Shown in pieces: positions 27,101-42,100 of a DNA stretch of 64,000 nt (the stretch's first letter is position 1; every line of letters starts with the position of its first letter). The stretch lies in NCBI RefSeq assembly GCF_000972845.2, contig NC_040033.1, positions 4,864,241-4,928,240 on the forward strand. Direction: 5' to 3'. The position numbers were made by a program, and so were the translations under genes. Source of the DNA: Larimichthys crocea. Lineage: Eukaryota; Chordata; Actinopteri; Sciaenidae. Under the pieces are notes generated by a model. That model saw nothing but the letters and a program-made list of their open reading frames with translations, was not told where the DNA came from and ran no database searches.

Positions 27101-30100
27101 TAGTGATTTTGGATGTTACACAAGGCCTAGGGGGTTGGAGCGGTTCTTCTCAGACCTGCTATTAAAGACTATATCCACTCGCACTAAATCTAAAACGACG
27201 TTTGCAGGTAGTTTTTTTTTCGTCAAGATCTCCCGTTACACTGAAACAGCACGGCGTGCTGCAGTAAATCTCTTCCTCATCTTTTGGTGAGAAGACAATA
27301 AAAACCGGATCACAGGCCAATATCTGATAAAAGAGCGGCGCAGATAAATACAGATTCATGAGGACACTGGCGCCGCTTCTTAACTTGTGTTTGAGTGAAA
27401 ACACAAGAGAGAAGGCTTTTTTTTTTTAATTTAGCCACTAAAGCAGAGGGCTTTTTTTTGGAAAGCTCTGATTGGGCGTGAGAGAATCTGAAAGAAGAGG
27501 ATGTTGCTTCACATTTTTCCTGGCCGACTGATGCCAAAAACTGGATGTGATTGTGATTAATACATTAAACTATAGCAGTGTTTCCCAACCGATTTTCCCC
27601 TTTAAAAAAAAGCTCCAGAGTGAAGGACTCAGTAGCATCTAGCAGTGTAGCTGCTGATTGCAAACCCCCTCGCTTCACCCTCTCCTCTCTGACATGAAAG
27701 GGAAACAACGCTGTAGACACATGGAGGTTCTCTGTGGCATCTGGAGACAAAAAGGCTCATTCCAAAGTAGGAAAAACATATATATTCTTAAATTTGGGTG
27801 ATTATGCACTAATGAAAACATACTTTTCCATAATTTTGTTTTGGAGATGGACCCTTAATTACAATCAAACTCAACAGGAACAAACAACTACAAGTTTTTT
27901 TCAATGCTACAGCTTTTTTGGCCAATAGAATTGGCCGAAATTTCAAATTTCACAGATTGTCTGATGTTTTAGGCGTTTTATTTTATTAAGCTGATGCAGT
28001 GAAAGCTAAAACAAGCTCCAAGACAATATTTTCCAAATATTCCCTGACCTATTTCTGATTCCAGAGAAGCCTGGACTCAGATATTAGTGATTCGTCTCTT
28101 GGCTGTCGCTCTTATATCTCCCTCAGTGTTGTCAGTCCTGCCAAAGTCTGTCAGGCCAACGGTCCCGCAGCTCAGCCTGTCACTTCTCCCAAAGTGACAT
28201 CACTGCAGGTGTTCCTCCACTGGGTCCGAAATTTAAAACAGCTGGACAGATCTCCATGGAAACCGAGGCACCACTCGCTCGAGTTCTCATGATGCAACGG
28301 GAACCCCACGAGAACGCCGTCGACTGATTGCAAACACCAGCAAACAAACAGCTGATTGCGTTGAAAAAGATTTGACTGTATTGATGAGTAACACTGTGGA
28401 AATGTAAAACAATGCAAGAGCACGTCAGCTGTGAGAAACTTGTGAGTAATTTGGGTCAGGGTGTGACGACTTCTTCTTGTAATCAGGCTTGGCTGAGTCC
28501 GAGCACCACCTGCACTGGAAGAGGAAGGCTCGGGAGATCCACTGCATGTCCCCTAGTGATAGCGGTAATAACTTCAAGGTGTACAAATTAAAGTACAAGA
28601 TGCTGCCATGTGACTAAGTCTTTGAGTCGCAGAGGAATAATGCTGGCTTTGGTAAAGGTGAACTCCCTTTCTCGGGAAGAGGAGCACGTGTTGGCCAACT
28701 GGCTAGCAAAATAGACAATGATGAATCTAACTTGCGGTTTTAGCACACTTATAGTACACCGAATAATCGGCTGTGACATTTAGTGAGCATTGAGAAAGCA
28801 AGACATTCACCAGAAGGCAACGAAAACATTAAAATGTTCACAAATTATCACAATAAAACACTGTTATGTTAGAAAAATGTTCATTTTGACACAATAATGA
28901 GGGTTAGTCTTTCTTGTTCCAACATGAAAACTGCAGTATTAGGAAATAACACTGAAGTATAGACAGGATAATTGTATTCTGTGTGTGTTTACAGGGAACT
29001 GTAGTGTTTGCACGCCTGCCTCCTTTTGCAAATGAGCAACAAGTCGATCCAAACCCCGCTGCCTCCGCAGGGCTGGTTCTTAAATGGGTCAATGTGTTTT
29101 GGGATCGTGAGTCTCTCGACTTGAGAAAGTCCCCGTTTGACACACAGTTATGGCAAAATCCTGTTATGACTGTTACAGTATTAATAGCTGAAAGTACAGT
29201 GGCCTACTTGAGAAACACGGGGGATTGCAATTTAAAAAAAAATGGTGCAGCCTCTTTTTCCTTTGGAGAGAGAAAAGACCTTAATAAGTGACAACTGTAC
29301 AATAGTGAGTGCAGTCGAGTTTGAGTGAAAACAGGTGAAAGCGAACGCCACATCGCTCACTGCACGAGTAAACAAATGAACTGATGCCAGGCTTAATATG
29401 TCAGGACAGATGGAGGGGAAACTTTAAACGGATTCGCGTGGATTGTGAGTGAAAGTGTATTTATTTATTTATTTATTTTAAGAAATGGTACCAAATAATG
29501 AGCCTCGACTCTCCTGTTTGTCTCCCTATAGTATCAATAACAATGCTGTTCTACACCAGTGAACTCAACTTCGATAAGTTTTATTTCAACTCATGAAGCA
29601 AAGTAAGACAAGTTGTTTAATTATTTATCATTTATTATTTAAACTTGACACACTGAGTTAAACCAACTAACTGTATTACATTATACATTCAAGAAAACTC
29701 TTGTCAAAGAAACTTCTATACCATGTCAACTCACGTTTTCAAGTCAAGGTAACAGATATTCATACCAGTTCCATTTTAAAGTTATGTCTACTCATGTTTT
29801 TAAGGCAGCAATTGAATTTAAGTTCATCTTACCTCAACTAATAATGGCGGGTTCACCAGTTTCCTTAAAGATAACACTTAAACTTAAGACTCATCTGTTC
29901 AAAAAATACTTACTTGAATACTTACAGCCTCCATCTCCACATTTCCACGTTGCACATCGGCCTAATTAAAGCTATTTTTTACTAATTTAGATTGAAATCT
30001 GCATAATCCAGGCTTAATGGCCACCTGGCATTGACATGTGTATCAGTATGGCTCGGTTCAGAGAGCTCAAAACTTTATTCAAAGCCATCCTTCCATCTAT

Positions 30101-33100
30101 CCTACATACATGATGTAACAAAACATATTTCCATTGGTCAGAAATATGAACTATATGAACTGTAGACAGAAGAGAATATGCACGTTTGATAGAAAAAAAA
30201 ACTACAAATCAATTGCTCTTTTGTAGGTTTGGTCACGGTCAAATAACAGTTCTAGCTCAGTCCTAGTTTTGGACTCATATGTAAAGATACACTATTAGAG
30301 CTTGGTCAGAAAGAAGGGGGGGGAAAAAAATAGGTTATAATAAGGTGGTGATGATGGACGCAGTATTGGCCAAGTTGCTAAGCTGCCAGGCAGTCCACGG
30401 CAGTTTGTAATGAGCTGTCACATCTAATGAAAGAGCTCGTACATGGAATCTAATCAAAGCTCAATCATCTATAACTCCACATCACAGATCAGCTCAGATA
30501 GGAGCGTGCTCTGCATCGAACACACATGTGCACACACTTTGCTTCGGCATAAAAAACACAGAACAAATGGCTCGTAAACTTTATCCAAGTATTTAGAGAT
30601 GTAAGACCTCACTGTTCAACAGCAAATACTCTGCGGCTGTGGCCTCACCACATCTGACAAACACTCTGTTCTCTCTCCCAGAAGCTCCCACCTCACTGTG
30701 TAATCCTTTTAACCCTTGTTTGTTTCGAAGACATCTTCAGTCTTCAAGACTTTGAAACGCCGATCTAAAAGAAATCACAATGTCATAATAATGGTTTTAG
30801 GATCAGCTCTGAATAACCGCTCTGCTGGGCCACATTAAACAAAGACAAATAAAAAAGAAACACTGATTTAATAATAAATAATAATAAAAATTTGTTCATT
30901 TTTTGCATGGATAGTTACTTTGTGCCAGCGGCACCTGCTAACAATTGCATTACCAGGCAACAAGAAGTTGATTTCGACACAAACAAACAACAATTTCATG
31001 TGAATTTCATTAAATCCAACGGCTGCTTTGACTGTCGGGGATAAATCATAGACGGGTATGATTTAGACAACGCTGCAAAACATACAAACAGGTAGAGGAG
31101 CAGATGTCCACTGCAGATCTGTGTGTTTGAATAAAGTTAAACGAGCAGTGACCAGGAATTTCCTTTTGTTTCTTTTCCATTCTACAGATTTACTCCCAAA
31201 ATCTTCAAAAACCAGACGCCTCGCATCCTTTCATGCGGTCGCTCACTGTGTTTGACTGACAGGGCAGAGGTGACGTCAGCCCGGATGGCAGGAAGTTTCT
31301 CGGTAAATTGCTAAGACCACACAGCCTGTGTGTGTTCAACTCGACGACGTACACAAGCGTGCGCGTGACCAGGTGAGGCTACAAGGCCTCGCATTTAACA
31401 CTGAGCTGCTCTGTTAGTGTCGAGCTAAAGCGCCAAGTCAGCCCAGTCATTAAGACAAGGAGAGCAGACTTTAGTGTTGCTGTGATCAAAGCCCGTCGGC
31501 GCTTAGCTCAACGATGAACGGATCTTGCTCAGGGTGATGTCAGAAACAAAAAAGATGGCAGAGTTTAAGTTTGCATTAGTGTAGAACAAAACAGACTTCA
31601 AGTACTCCGGTAATCATGTGTTTCTTGTCTTTAGGGAGGCCTTCGAATGTTACTATTGACTTGCATGTCCTAGAAAGAGGGAAAGATTGTACTACTGATG
31701 CAAGTAAATCTAATTCACACCCTCAAAATATACATTTCTATCATCTTTCTGAACTTTGTAGACTAGATGCAGATGGCAGTATATTTTCATGACACATTAT
31801 GTAAGCAAGAAAGGAAGTGAACCCCACATTCTGCCCCCTGAAAGATCTCGTCTATGTCTGAAATGTGCTATATAAATAAAGCCGCCCTGCCTACAGTCAT
31901 GTACCGTTGCCTCGTTCTTTAGATTTATTAGGGTCCAAAGAATGAGGCAAAAAGGTAATATGTGGCTGTCATGTTCAAAATGAAAGCCGACATTCATTTA
32001 CGTTAGGAATGAGGTAGCGCTGGAGTATGTGACTCTCCTGTATGTCAGGAATGTGATAGCAATGCTCAGATAGGAGTGAGAGGCCTGCATGGCTGCCATG
32101 TGCACAGAAAGGAGATAGTCTAACACGTCAAGAATGTCTCAAAGTCAGCAAGCTACCACATTACTTCAATTTGCTGAACCTTTTCAGAGAGGTTTCATCC
32201 AAAACAGACTGACTGTGGTTGATGTTGCATCAAATTTATTGATCCCAATGGGGAAAAATGGATTACATGGTGTCGCAAGCACCTTTCTGCAGATACCGAA
32301 CCATATGAACCACACATGGAGATAAACACGGTGAAGACGCGCTTGGGATGATTTGTATGGAATAACTGTTAAAACAGTAAGCTCACTCGTAAAATAAAAG
32401 TTTCTCTTTTTGCATCTGCAATGGAGGTGAACTGAGTTTCTTTTGAAAGCATTGCATCTTTTCAGAATCAGTGTCTGTTGCAAGAGTCTCTATGGAAACT
32501 GCTGACTGTGCATGTATCTGAAAATCAAAGCTAATGTGTTTTTTTTTTTTCTTCAAGCCTAAATCGCTGTTTAGAGCTGCAACAGAGAGCCATAAATCCA
32601 CCCCGAGATACTCTTATTTAGTCCTTAGGAAGCACAGTTACAACGGAGTCCTTCATATGCTCGGAAATGCAAACAGATATCTGGAGCTGCCGCGTGGGGT
32701 TTCCAAAGTGGGAAGTTACCTAGTGCAGCTTTAATGTACAGCAGAAGCATAAAAGGGGCTTGTTCTCAGACCGGTTAAATTCAGAAAATGTCAGAATGCT
32801 CAGGAAGCTCACTTAATATAAAGAGACAGAACGTACCTTTGAAGCAAGTTTGCTGTGACCGCTCAAACACCTTCGCAAAACAGTTCAGTTCATACACAAC
32901 CGCATAACATTGTATATTAAAGACGTTGTTTCTGTCACACACTCGAGTGCAAACATTTGGCTCCAGCAGTCTTCAGTTTCCACAATAAATCCAACATGAG
33001 ATCATGCTCTAATATCCTTTTAACGGGACATCAACACAACACAGCACAGCTGATTATCTCATAAAATGGAAACAGCATTTACAGCGATTTAAATTTCAAC

Positions 33101-36100
33101 TGCTTGTGAGATGAACCAGATGGTTTACGAGAATCTGAATAAGCTGTTTCAAAGCCACAGCTGGAACAGAACCAAGCACATATCCCCAGGTATTTTAATT
33201 CATATGTCGATAAATCTCTGTCTACCTCTACAACATTCGACCATGCTTATCTGGGCAATGGGCATAATTTGAGGAGCCGATTAGTCGAGACAGACCATGA
33301 GGGAGTTTGCGGGTATTTCCTGCTCAAGTTTTATGAGATCATTACATTGGGGATCTTTTGAATTTCAGTATAAAATGAAGTTTCACAAGAGCTTTTTTTC
33401 CCTTGTTATATGCCACAGTCATCAGTTGACATTGAGTAGGTGTGCTCCACATTCATAATGGTTGGTTATATAAACAAAGTAGCAGCTGAGAACAAGAACC
33501 ACAGCAATGTGCGGTACCAACATCACCACCACCAGTCCCATCCGAATTCTATCTGCAGGGTTTCATAACCTAATCAGTTTTCCATGACACATTATGCTCT
33601 TGGCTCAGTAGCTGTGCGCTACAAAGTCTCAAGCACCAAGACTGAATCAACCAAAACTCTGTCCATGTCCCCAGTTAACCCCTGTGCAAAGCTGTGGAGA
33701 AAAAAAAAAGGGGCTACTTCAGCATTGTGCTGGAGGCTGATTATTCAGACACGAGCAATTAGTTCCCGGGGTGGAAAAAATAAATAAATAAATAAAAGAA
33801 AATGCAATTACCTCGTCGGGTAAAAGGAAACAAATCATAAACATTAAAATGTTTTCAGGGAAATTCCACAGTAGCCAAAGCTGTATAAATAATGCATGAT
33901 CCTGCTGGGAGAACATGATAAGCTGGATGACTAACATTAAGTGGCCTTTGCCCGTAGACTGAGTAATACAAATCTCTGTGGTTTGTGTCTTCAAAACAAA
34001 GTATTGAGGACATTTCTCCAATTATTTCAAGACTGGAAACAATTCAATAATTGTATTTGTCCAGTGGGAATGATGATACTACGCCTTTCTAGCCTTTGCA
34101 CAGACAGCTTGATGAAAAGCAACTGTCTGCAAAAGGATAGATTTCTACAAACTTTCAAATTCATTTCACTTGAGTGAAGAAAAAAAAAACACATTGCGAT
34201 TGTGGCCAAAACAGACACACCTCTTTGTGACGTGTTGTTGAACAAGTAAAACTGGTCCAGGTCCAATCTGCCAATTTCTGCTCCAAATAAATGACTCTCT
34301 GTACCCACCGCAGCAAAATGAGGTAGTGCATACTGTCTCATTCTTATTGATGCCAGCTGGAGGATTGAAGCCACCAAGCGAGACTCCCAGATGTGAGGAG
34401 ACGGGGATTTAATATTGCACAGATTGTGGGTCTAGTCAGATTCTGTTTGTGATTTTCATGGATAGACTCATACGTGCAGTTCAGAAGTGTCCAATTTGGT
34501 GATGTAGTTCTGTTGGCTTCATTGGACCGTGACCACTGTGCATTGGTTGACAGGGTAAGTAATCCTAACATAAAACTGGACTGCATATCACAAGTTGAAA
34601 TGAAGCTGGTACCAAAAGCGAATGAGAACTCAAAATCTTGTTCGCAATGACAACAGTGGCAACAGTGACGTAGGTGTAAGTTGTTATCATGTCACTTATG
34701 ATCATGAGTTCTAGGTAGTAAACAAAAGAATGAGATTGTGGAAACAAGTAACTCAAATAAAGGAATAAAGGGAATAAAGTCAAGTAGTTCCAGCTTCTGA
34801 TCATGATGACGAACAAATGATTGCTGTAGAGGTATTGTGGGTACCTCCAATCTGGGAAAGAGAGCTTGGGGTTGATCCAAAACATAATGAGGAGATTATA
34901 TATCCCATGTATGCTTTCCAGTACCTCAAAATGATCCTATCATCCAGGAAGGGCAGTAGATATGACTGGAGACCCTTTGGATACTACAGAAAATGGATGC
35001 ATAAAATGTATCGAATGGTACCGTTTCCCGTACTACTGAAAAGGAATACACCAATAGGACAAAAGTTATTAAGCAGTAACTGCTGTGGCTGTTGGCAGTA
35101 TAGATGCAGTGTATAGACTGTGACAGCAACTCTCATAGCCAAAGCAAGTAAGCTTTACTGCTGTGCTTCAGCAGGATTAAGGAATCATTTGTCATTAAGT
35201 TAGGTTTGTCCTTTTTGATGGGGGTGGTTTGGGAGGTTCATCCATCATCCATCCAGTCCAGCTATCTCTGGATAGAGTGCTTTGTATTTTCCTTTTAAGG
35301 CTCAGCAGTTTTTCTATTTTTGATTTTCTGCCAGTGGCAAAACCCTACACCAATATGTTTTTGTATGTAGGAAATATGGCCTTTGGAGGCAACATAGAAA
35401 TCTCGCTTAACGTAGCTTTAAAAAAGGTCTCTTTTTTTCCCTATAGCTCCCTCACACTGCACTACTTCCACATACAACGGGAGCTTTATGTGTGACAGGT
35501 AAAGTGAGGTCTGGACTGGGGTAAAGGGCTGAGCGGTAAGCAGAGCGGATTCTTGTTTTTCATCCAACATTCATCTTGGGGAGCAGGGTTGACTGTCTCT
35601 CAGTGAAGCGGACCAGCTTCTTCTTGGCCGGTGGTCTTACAGACTGCCGTCCACTTAATGTATGATAATGTATACAGTGGAAATCTATTACTAAATACAC
35701 CTTGATCAACTTTCTCCTATGTGAAAGAAGGGTCACTACCAGTTTTTGCGCAAATGCAAACAGTTCATAGACGAGTGCAACGGGATCCAAAGTACTAACA
35801 TTTTATACCCAAAAATAGCAGTAATTTCACATTGCAAATATGTGAGAACTAACAGAATTAGTTCTGATTATCTTGGAGAAACAGAAGTCTGCGTCTACGT
35901 TTAATGGCAGCACTGCTGTAGGTTTCACAAGGGGTTAAAGGTCTAAGTGTGACTCCAGTCGACCGTAGAAAACAAGCATATATACTGTAATGACTTCCTA
36001 ATGGCAACAGTGTAATTGTAGCATCCTGGAGGGATGGGGGTCATTGCAGATCAGGACAGAAAAAGGCCAATAGGGCCATGATTTATGTTGGTGGCACTCT

Positions 36101-39100
36101 TCCTCTGCTCTTTGGTACAGACTCATGAATACCACTCTTCCCATGCAAAACAGGTTAACACAGACTTCAAGAATCTATTTGGCTCGGTTATGGAGGAAAT
36201 AGTCCCTGCAGATTTAAAGTTGGTTTGTTTTTTGTGTGTCCGGCAAGTCTAGACCAGTGTGCCCATATAAGCCAAAAGTAGACAGGACCTGGGTCACTGA
36301 TAAGGGACTTTTTTTCCTCTGTGCCCGAACAAGCTGGCAGGTCCAAGGCTGGAATAAGCCAAAGGCCAAATAGTTTAGTCGGTTAGGTCAGTGGAACCAA
36401 GCAGTCCTCCTGTTTGTCTCCCATAAAATACACACATACACACTCATTGCCGCCAGCTCCCTGCTCTTTCAGAATTCTTATCTTCCAACTTAATATGGGG
36501 CACCAACTTGGCAGCAGCGGTAAGAGAACAGTATCACCTTTGTAAAGCGAAACATTTGCTGTGTTTTTTCTTAATTTTTCACTTAATCCTTTCTCGGGTT
36601 ACTTTTCAGTACAATGTCAGAGTTACATGCAGCTGTAAAGTGCATCTTTCTGCTGTTTAAAAATGGAGTTGAAACTATAAAAGTAAAGAGAAAACTTTGT
36701 ATCACTATAGTGCCACCACGTTCTTCGCCCATGTATCAAGTGTGTAGGATCTAGTGGCATTTATCAGTGTTATTGTGGATTTACTTTACCCTCTTCTTTC
36801 TAGTGTGAAGGAGAAACTACAGATTATTACTATTGTACTTGGTCTACAGATCATGCAAGTGACATTTTAAGTGCAGTAAATTCTGAACAGTTAAAATTAG
36901 ATTGGCCTGATAAACGAGCAAGATCTATTGTTCCCTAAAAAAAGTCCTCAAGCCAAATTTGGAGCTCGCCAATTCAGAAACACATCAAACGCAAGAAAAA
37001 TGGTCAGTAGTTGGAATAAGATTTCATGCAGCTTACAGAGGGATGCTGGTGCAGACATTTTTTAACGAATAAAAACATATCACATTATACAAGACACGGG
37101 GGGACCAAATACAACAGAACCTGGTGTTTTTAAGAACATCTGGTTTTTAGCAGCCGTCCTTCAGACGCTGGGTTCACGTAGGGCTTGACTTCACAAAATC
37201 AAACCATTATTTTTTTGGTGTCTATTTAAATCTCTCGTTACCATTTGGATCTGTTAATATACAAAGTGATGCCTATTAGGGCATCACACATTTTGGAAGG
37301 ACTCTGTCTTACTCTGCCTTCATGTTAATTAAGGCCACTAGAGGCAGGTGGTAAAAGCGGATGTCCACAGGGGTCAGAAGTCATGGGGCTCTGTGTAAAT
37401 GGCATGTTGTGTCAGCTTACCCCAAGCTGTGTTTAACCAGCTGTAGAAACTACACTCTGACCAAAGTGTCGGAGGAATGATGGGCTGACAAAAAAAAAAC
37501 AAAAAAAACAGACCCTTTTTTTGGCAGCTTGCCGTCACTGTGTCCGGCCGTCAACACTGAACTTTTAGAGAGAAGGTGCAAAAACTCTTCCTGACTGGAA
37601 GGTGGGAAGAAGATGAATTGATGATTTCTCAAATGAAGTTAATGTGATGTGATGAATGAGCAATAGGACGCAAGAGAGAAAAGAAGAAAACAGGAGTTAG
37701 TGAAGGCGATAATGTGGATGAGAAAGACAGAAGCAATCATCAATTAGAAAGAGACAAATGAGAGAAAGGTTCAAATCTTCTTTCCCATTTAATCAACAAA
37801 ACAACCGGGAGCTTTTGACATGGCTATGATTTGTCATGGCTCCTGCTAAAAGACAAATAGGAGAAAAGGAATGGAATTGCTTACTGCTTGGGTAAAAAAA
37901 AAAAAGAAAGACCACCAAGGAGAAATAAAACGAGTACAGAGAAAAAGAGCAAGAAAAACTTTAAGCGTAGCAAATGTGCTAAGGTGCAACTGAAGGATCA
38001 ACATCTGCAATGAAAGCTCGCACTTTGACCTTTTCATTTTTATCCATATCAGCTCCTCAAGCCATAAAGAAATCCCTTAAGATCCTCTTTCCTTCTTTTC
38101 CAGTGGTGAATGCCAAAGTTTTGCTGTGAGACGAAGGTTTGGCGTGTTTATATTCATCACATAGGAGATACTCGTGTAGCTTATCCAAACTGTTCCTACA
38201 AAGGGAAGGTGGAGGGGGGGGGGGGGTGGGCTCTGAGTAATACCATCTGTCTTGGCTCTGCTTGCTGAGTTGTTCACTACAGTTTGAAGAGTGGGACCTC
38301 AGCCAATCCGCTTGCAGTCCAGTCCATTCATTGACTCAAGTGTGGCCACTTCTATGGCGCCGTTTGACTGTCACTGTTAAGAGTCTTGACCAGTCTGACT
38401 GACTCAGATAAGAATGACCTGGATGACCTGGATGTCCTCATTTGAAGTTTAAAGCTGTTTATTCAACAGATATATTCCTTCTATTCATAAAACCCACAGT
38501 AAGAGATTGTTAATGATAGGGTAAAAGAAGATCTTCTATCTTGCAAATATGTAGATGCAACATATGTAGGGAAATAGTTTGGTTTTTTCAAGTAAATTAT
38601 ACAGTTTGTTGGCAGTTCTGGGTTTAGCACATGCCAGAAGAATGGTACCTGCCTGGAGGGTTCTGGAGTCTGGTCTGGGGTGTTTTTTTGGGGATTGTTT
38701 TCATTGTTTGGCTTACAATTGATATAAATCTTAGTGCTGCATCATACATGATACTTCAGACAATAGCATGCTTCAAAGTTATTGGCAACACAAAACCAGA
38801 CCAGAAAAGAAATGGTTTACCCAGTTTGGTGTGGAAGACCTCGACTGGTCTCCACAAAGCCCTGACCTCAACCCCATCCAACCAACACCTTTGAACTGAA
38901 CTGGAATGCCAAATGGGGGGCCCAGGCCCTGAAGCTCAACATCAGTCCCCTCACAAAAGAAATGCTTGTGTTATAAGCCCCCTGTGATCTGAACCTCGAC
39001 TTACTGTGACGACTTTCTGTGTATTTTTGTTAATTATCCCACCAACAGCTCCCATTGCAAGAGTTTAACTTTGTCTTCTCTGAAGCCTGACTTCACATCA

Positions 39101-42100
39101 TTTACATTTCTAGTTAATAGTAAGTAATTCTGCCTGTAGCTACTGCACAACAGTAAACATGGATAGGATTTTTTCTTCTTGGAAAAAACCAAGGGGGAAA
39201 ACTGTTTTGCATTTCAGGAGCCAAGAGCAAATATTTCTTGGAATAAATAAAGGAAGAACTGTTACCTGTAACCTTTCCCTACCATTTCTGTCAGATGGTG
39301 CACTGCTCCTTTTATGCTGGTTGACTGCCAAGCGATCTCTTGAGAAGTACAGTGAGCAATTACTCCTGCTGCCAAAAGGGTGCAGATTACCACAGTAAGC
39401 AAAATCCTGCTTCAAATAACTTCTGAGCGAATTGCAGAACGGAATCTTCTTGCATCCAACCTGTCTCAAAACGCTTTGGATAGTTGCTAAATTAGGTCAA
39501 AATGCAGTCAAGGGAAGGAAATGACCCCAATACTTGACCCCAGTGTCCTACAACCAACCAAGACCACTCAGCAGCTGTCAGCATCATTTGTCAGGCCAAA
39601 AGCAGGTCAAGCTCATTGGCTTGTTATTTCAATTTAAAAATTCCTCTTGTCTCCCAAGTGCTTCATGCAGTGTGGCCAAAACAAAGGCCAGTTCTTTTTA
39701 GAAGCACTCATTCGGAGGTGAACAGACATTTATTTAATAATTGTTTGCAGACAGGCTGAATTTTTCTTGTCAGGGGAGCCGGACATGGGTGGTACTCAAT
39801 TCTTGTCTGGGCAAACTAAGAAAAGTAAAGTATGCAGAGTTTAGACAGTTCTGCAGTTTTGCTTTGACATGCAAGAAGAGGATAAGTGGAAGTAAGAGGG
39901 GGAGAAAGGAGAAGCATTAAGTCTTGATGACACAAAGGAAGAAGGGCGGATTAAGTAAATGTACACTAAATAGAGAGCAAGATGTGATAGAAATGGAGGT
40001 GAAAGATTCACCAATCAAAAGTTTCCTTGTTAACGGCAAATACTTTGATCTACCAGCTCTTATCCACCTTGTAAAATTTTAAATGGGTATTGAAAGGATG
40101 ACTAATGTTTTTTTTATAGTACATACTCCTTTAACTCCTCAACTTAACGTGGAGAAAATTTTCATTTAAAGAGGAGAAAAGGGGTTTTGGTTTTAAACAA
40201 ACACATAAAAATAAGACAGACAAACAACAACGTGTCCCAGCTTCATAACTTAATTCCCAACAGTCCCATTTCTGATGTGCCCTGTGACGGTCCAGCTCCT
40301 TAGTACCCCCAAAGCCTCTGCTGTGATATCTCTGCTCCATCTGCTGTTCCACATGATGGAAACATCTGCACTGTTTTTACAGTCAAGTCTGGTAGCTTCC
40401 AGTGTGGTTTTATTTGCCATATTCACAACGTTTCCAGATTACTCCACAGGGAACCCACTTGTGTATTTCCACAATATCAACGTCTCAATGAAAAACTTGC
40501 ATTGTGTTTAGCCTGATGACAGATTTTTGAAGTGATACCATGGATGTTGGCCCAACAGATTGGAAAAAAAAAATTTGATAAGCAGAGCTGTGAGGTGTTT
40601 CCTTTAAGTCAACCATTTTGACATTTTTACAGCACAGATAAAACAAATTGAGTAAAAACTATCAATTACTTATTACTGGCTCTAACACCTGGCACTTTAT
40701 CCTGTTGAGCATAAATTTTAATGTGAGTGGCCGACATAGAAAGAAGCCAGTGAGGTTTGACTTGTGAGTGTTGTCTTTAATTGATGTTACAGCAAAGACA
40801 GATTGAAAAGAACATGAGAATATCGAATCACACAACTAAGTGAGCACTGGATTCCAACTTGCTTTTCTTCAATAATTGTACTGCATTATCGACTGACTAA
40901 CCAGCTACTAATGGCTAATCATTTCAACTGTCACTGTTGGAAAAGTTGCAGGTTTAAAATTCACCTACACTCTCAAAAGAGAAGTACATGCCATGATAAA
41001 CAAAGCCCAAACTCTAGTTTATATCGGTCTCTCATGATTGTCTTTCATTAACTAAACTGACCATAGTAGTTCAAGCAAATGCAAGTGGAAAATCTGAAAT
41101 GATAGTTTGATGACCCTAAAATCTGCTGCACTCATTAAACTGGAAATATAGTTATTCTACTCCTGGAAAGTCCTGGAAACACGCACACACAGCAACAACC
41201 TCTCCTTTCTCTCTAAAAATTAATAGTCCAGAATCAGCAGTTTGATTTACAGCATCAGTGTTGGAGTAACTTGATCCAGAAGCGAATGTTACGACTAAAT
41301 CTTGGTTCGGGCTCAAGACATATGCTTTGGGGGCACATGTGTGTATAATGTGTGAGTTCGTGCATGGGTGTAAAGCTTTTCAGATTTAGAGGTTGGCCTC
41401 TGTCCTTGCTAACAGCCATCCTATAAACAGAGGAGATTGCGCATAGCTGTTAGCTTCCATAAAAATCCTCAACAAGTACCTGCTGGCACACCGACAGGCT
41501 CTTTGATCCCAAACATCTGACCCGAGGTTCGTTTCATCATCCAGGATGTAATTTGACAGAGTGAAGATCTCATCCTCTGCACACAGGAATTTCTGATATG
41601 ATTGACCTTGAAGTGAATGACATCAGCTTTAGTTTCCGAGATGGTTGAAGATAAAGTTGTCATCTTTGTTTTATTGTTAGCCTTTGCTCCACATAATCAC
41701 AAGTGCACTTCTGCTCTGGACTGTTCCATGAAACAACGTATTAGAAGTAATGTATATAAATACAATTTCCAGAGTAAATTGGTTCCAGCCCCACTTCCTT
41801 GTACTGACGATACATACAAATTGCTAACAAATGCTGAAAAACCAAAACACCTGTTGGGATAGTTTGGTATGGATGGCCGCATGTCCTGAACGGTAAGAAA
41901 TAATCTTTGCATCTGTTTGTTTGTCAGAGTCATACTAAACTCCACAGTCTGACATTACCTGAAGAGGAAACAATGAAACTGATGGGGTCAATTTAGTATC
42001 TGTTCAAATGTTAAGTATAAAAAAGTTATACTTAAAGAAGTATTTTAATCTCTCATTACCATCACTGAGTTCTTTCCAGACCCATTTTCTTCAACTTCAC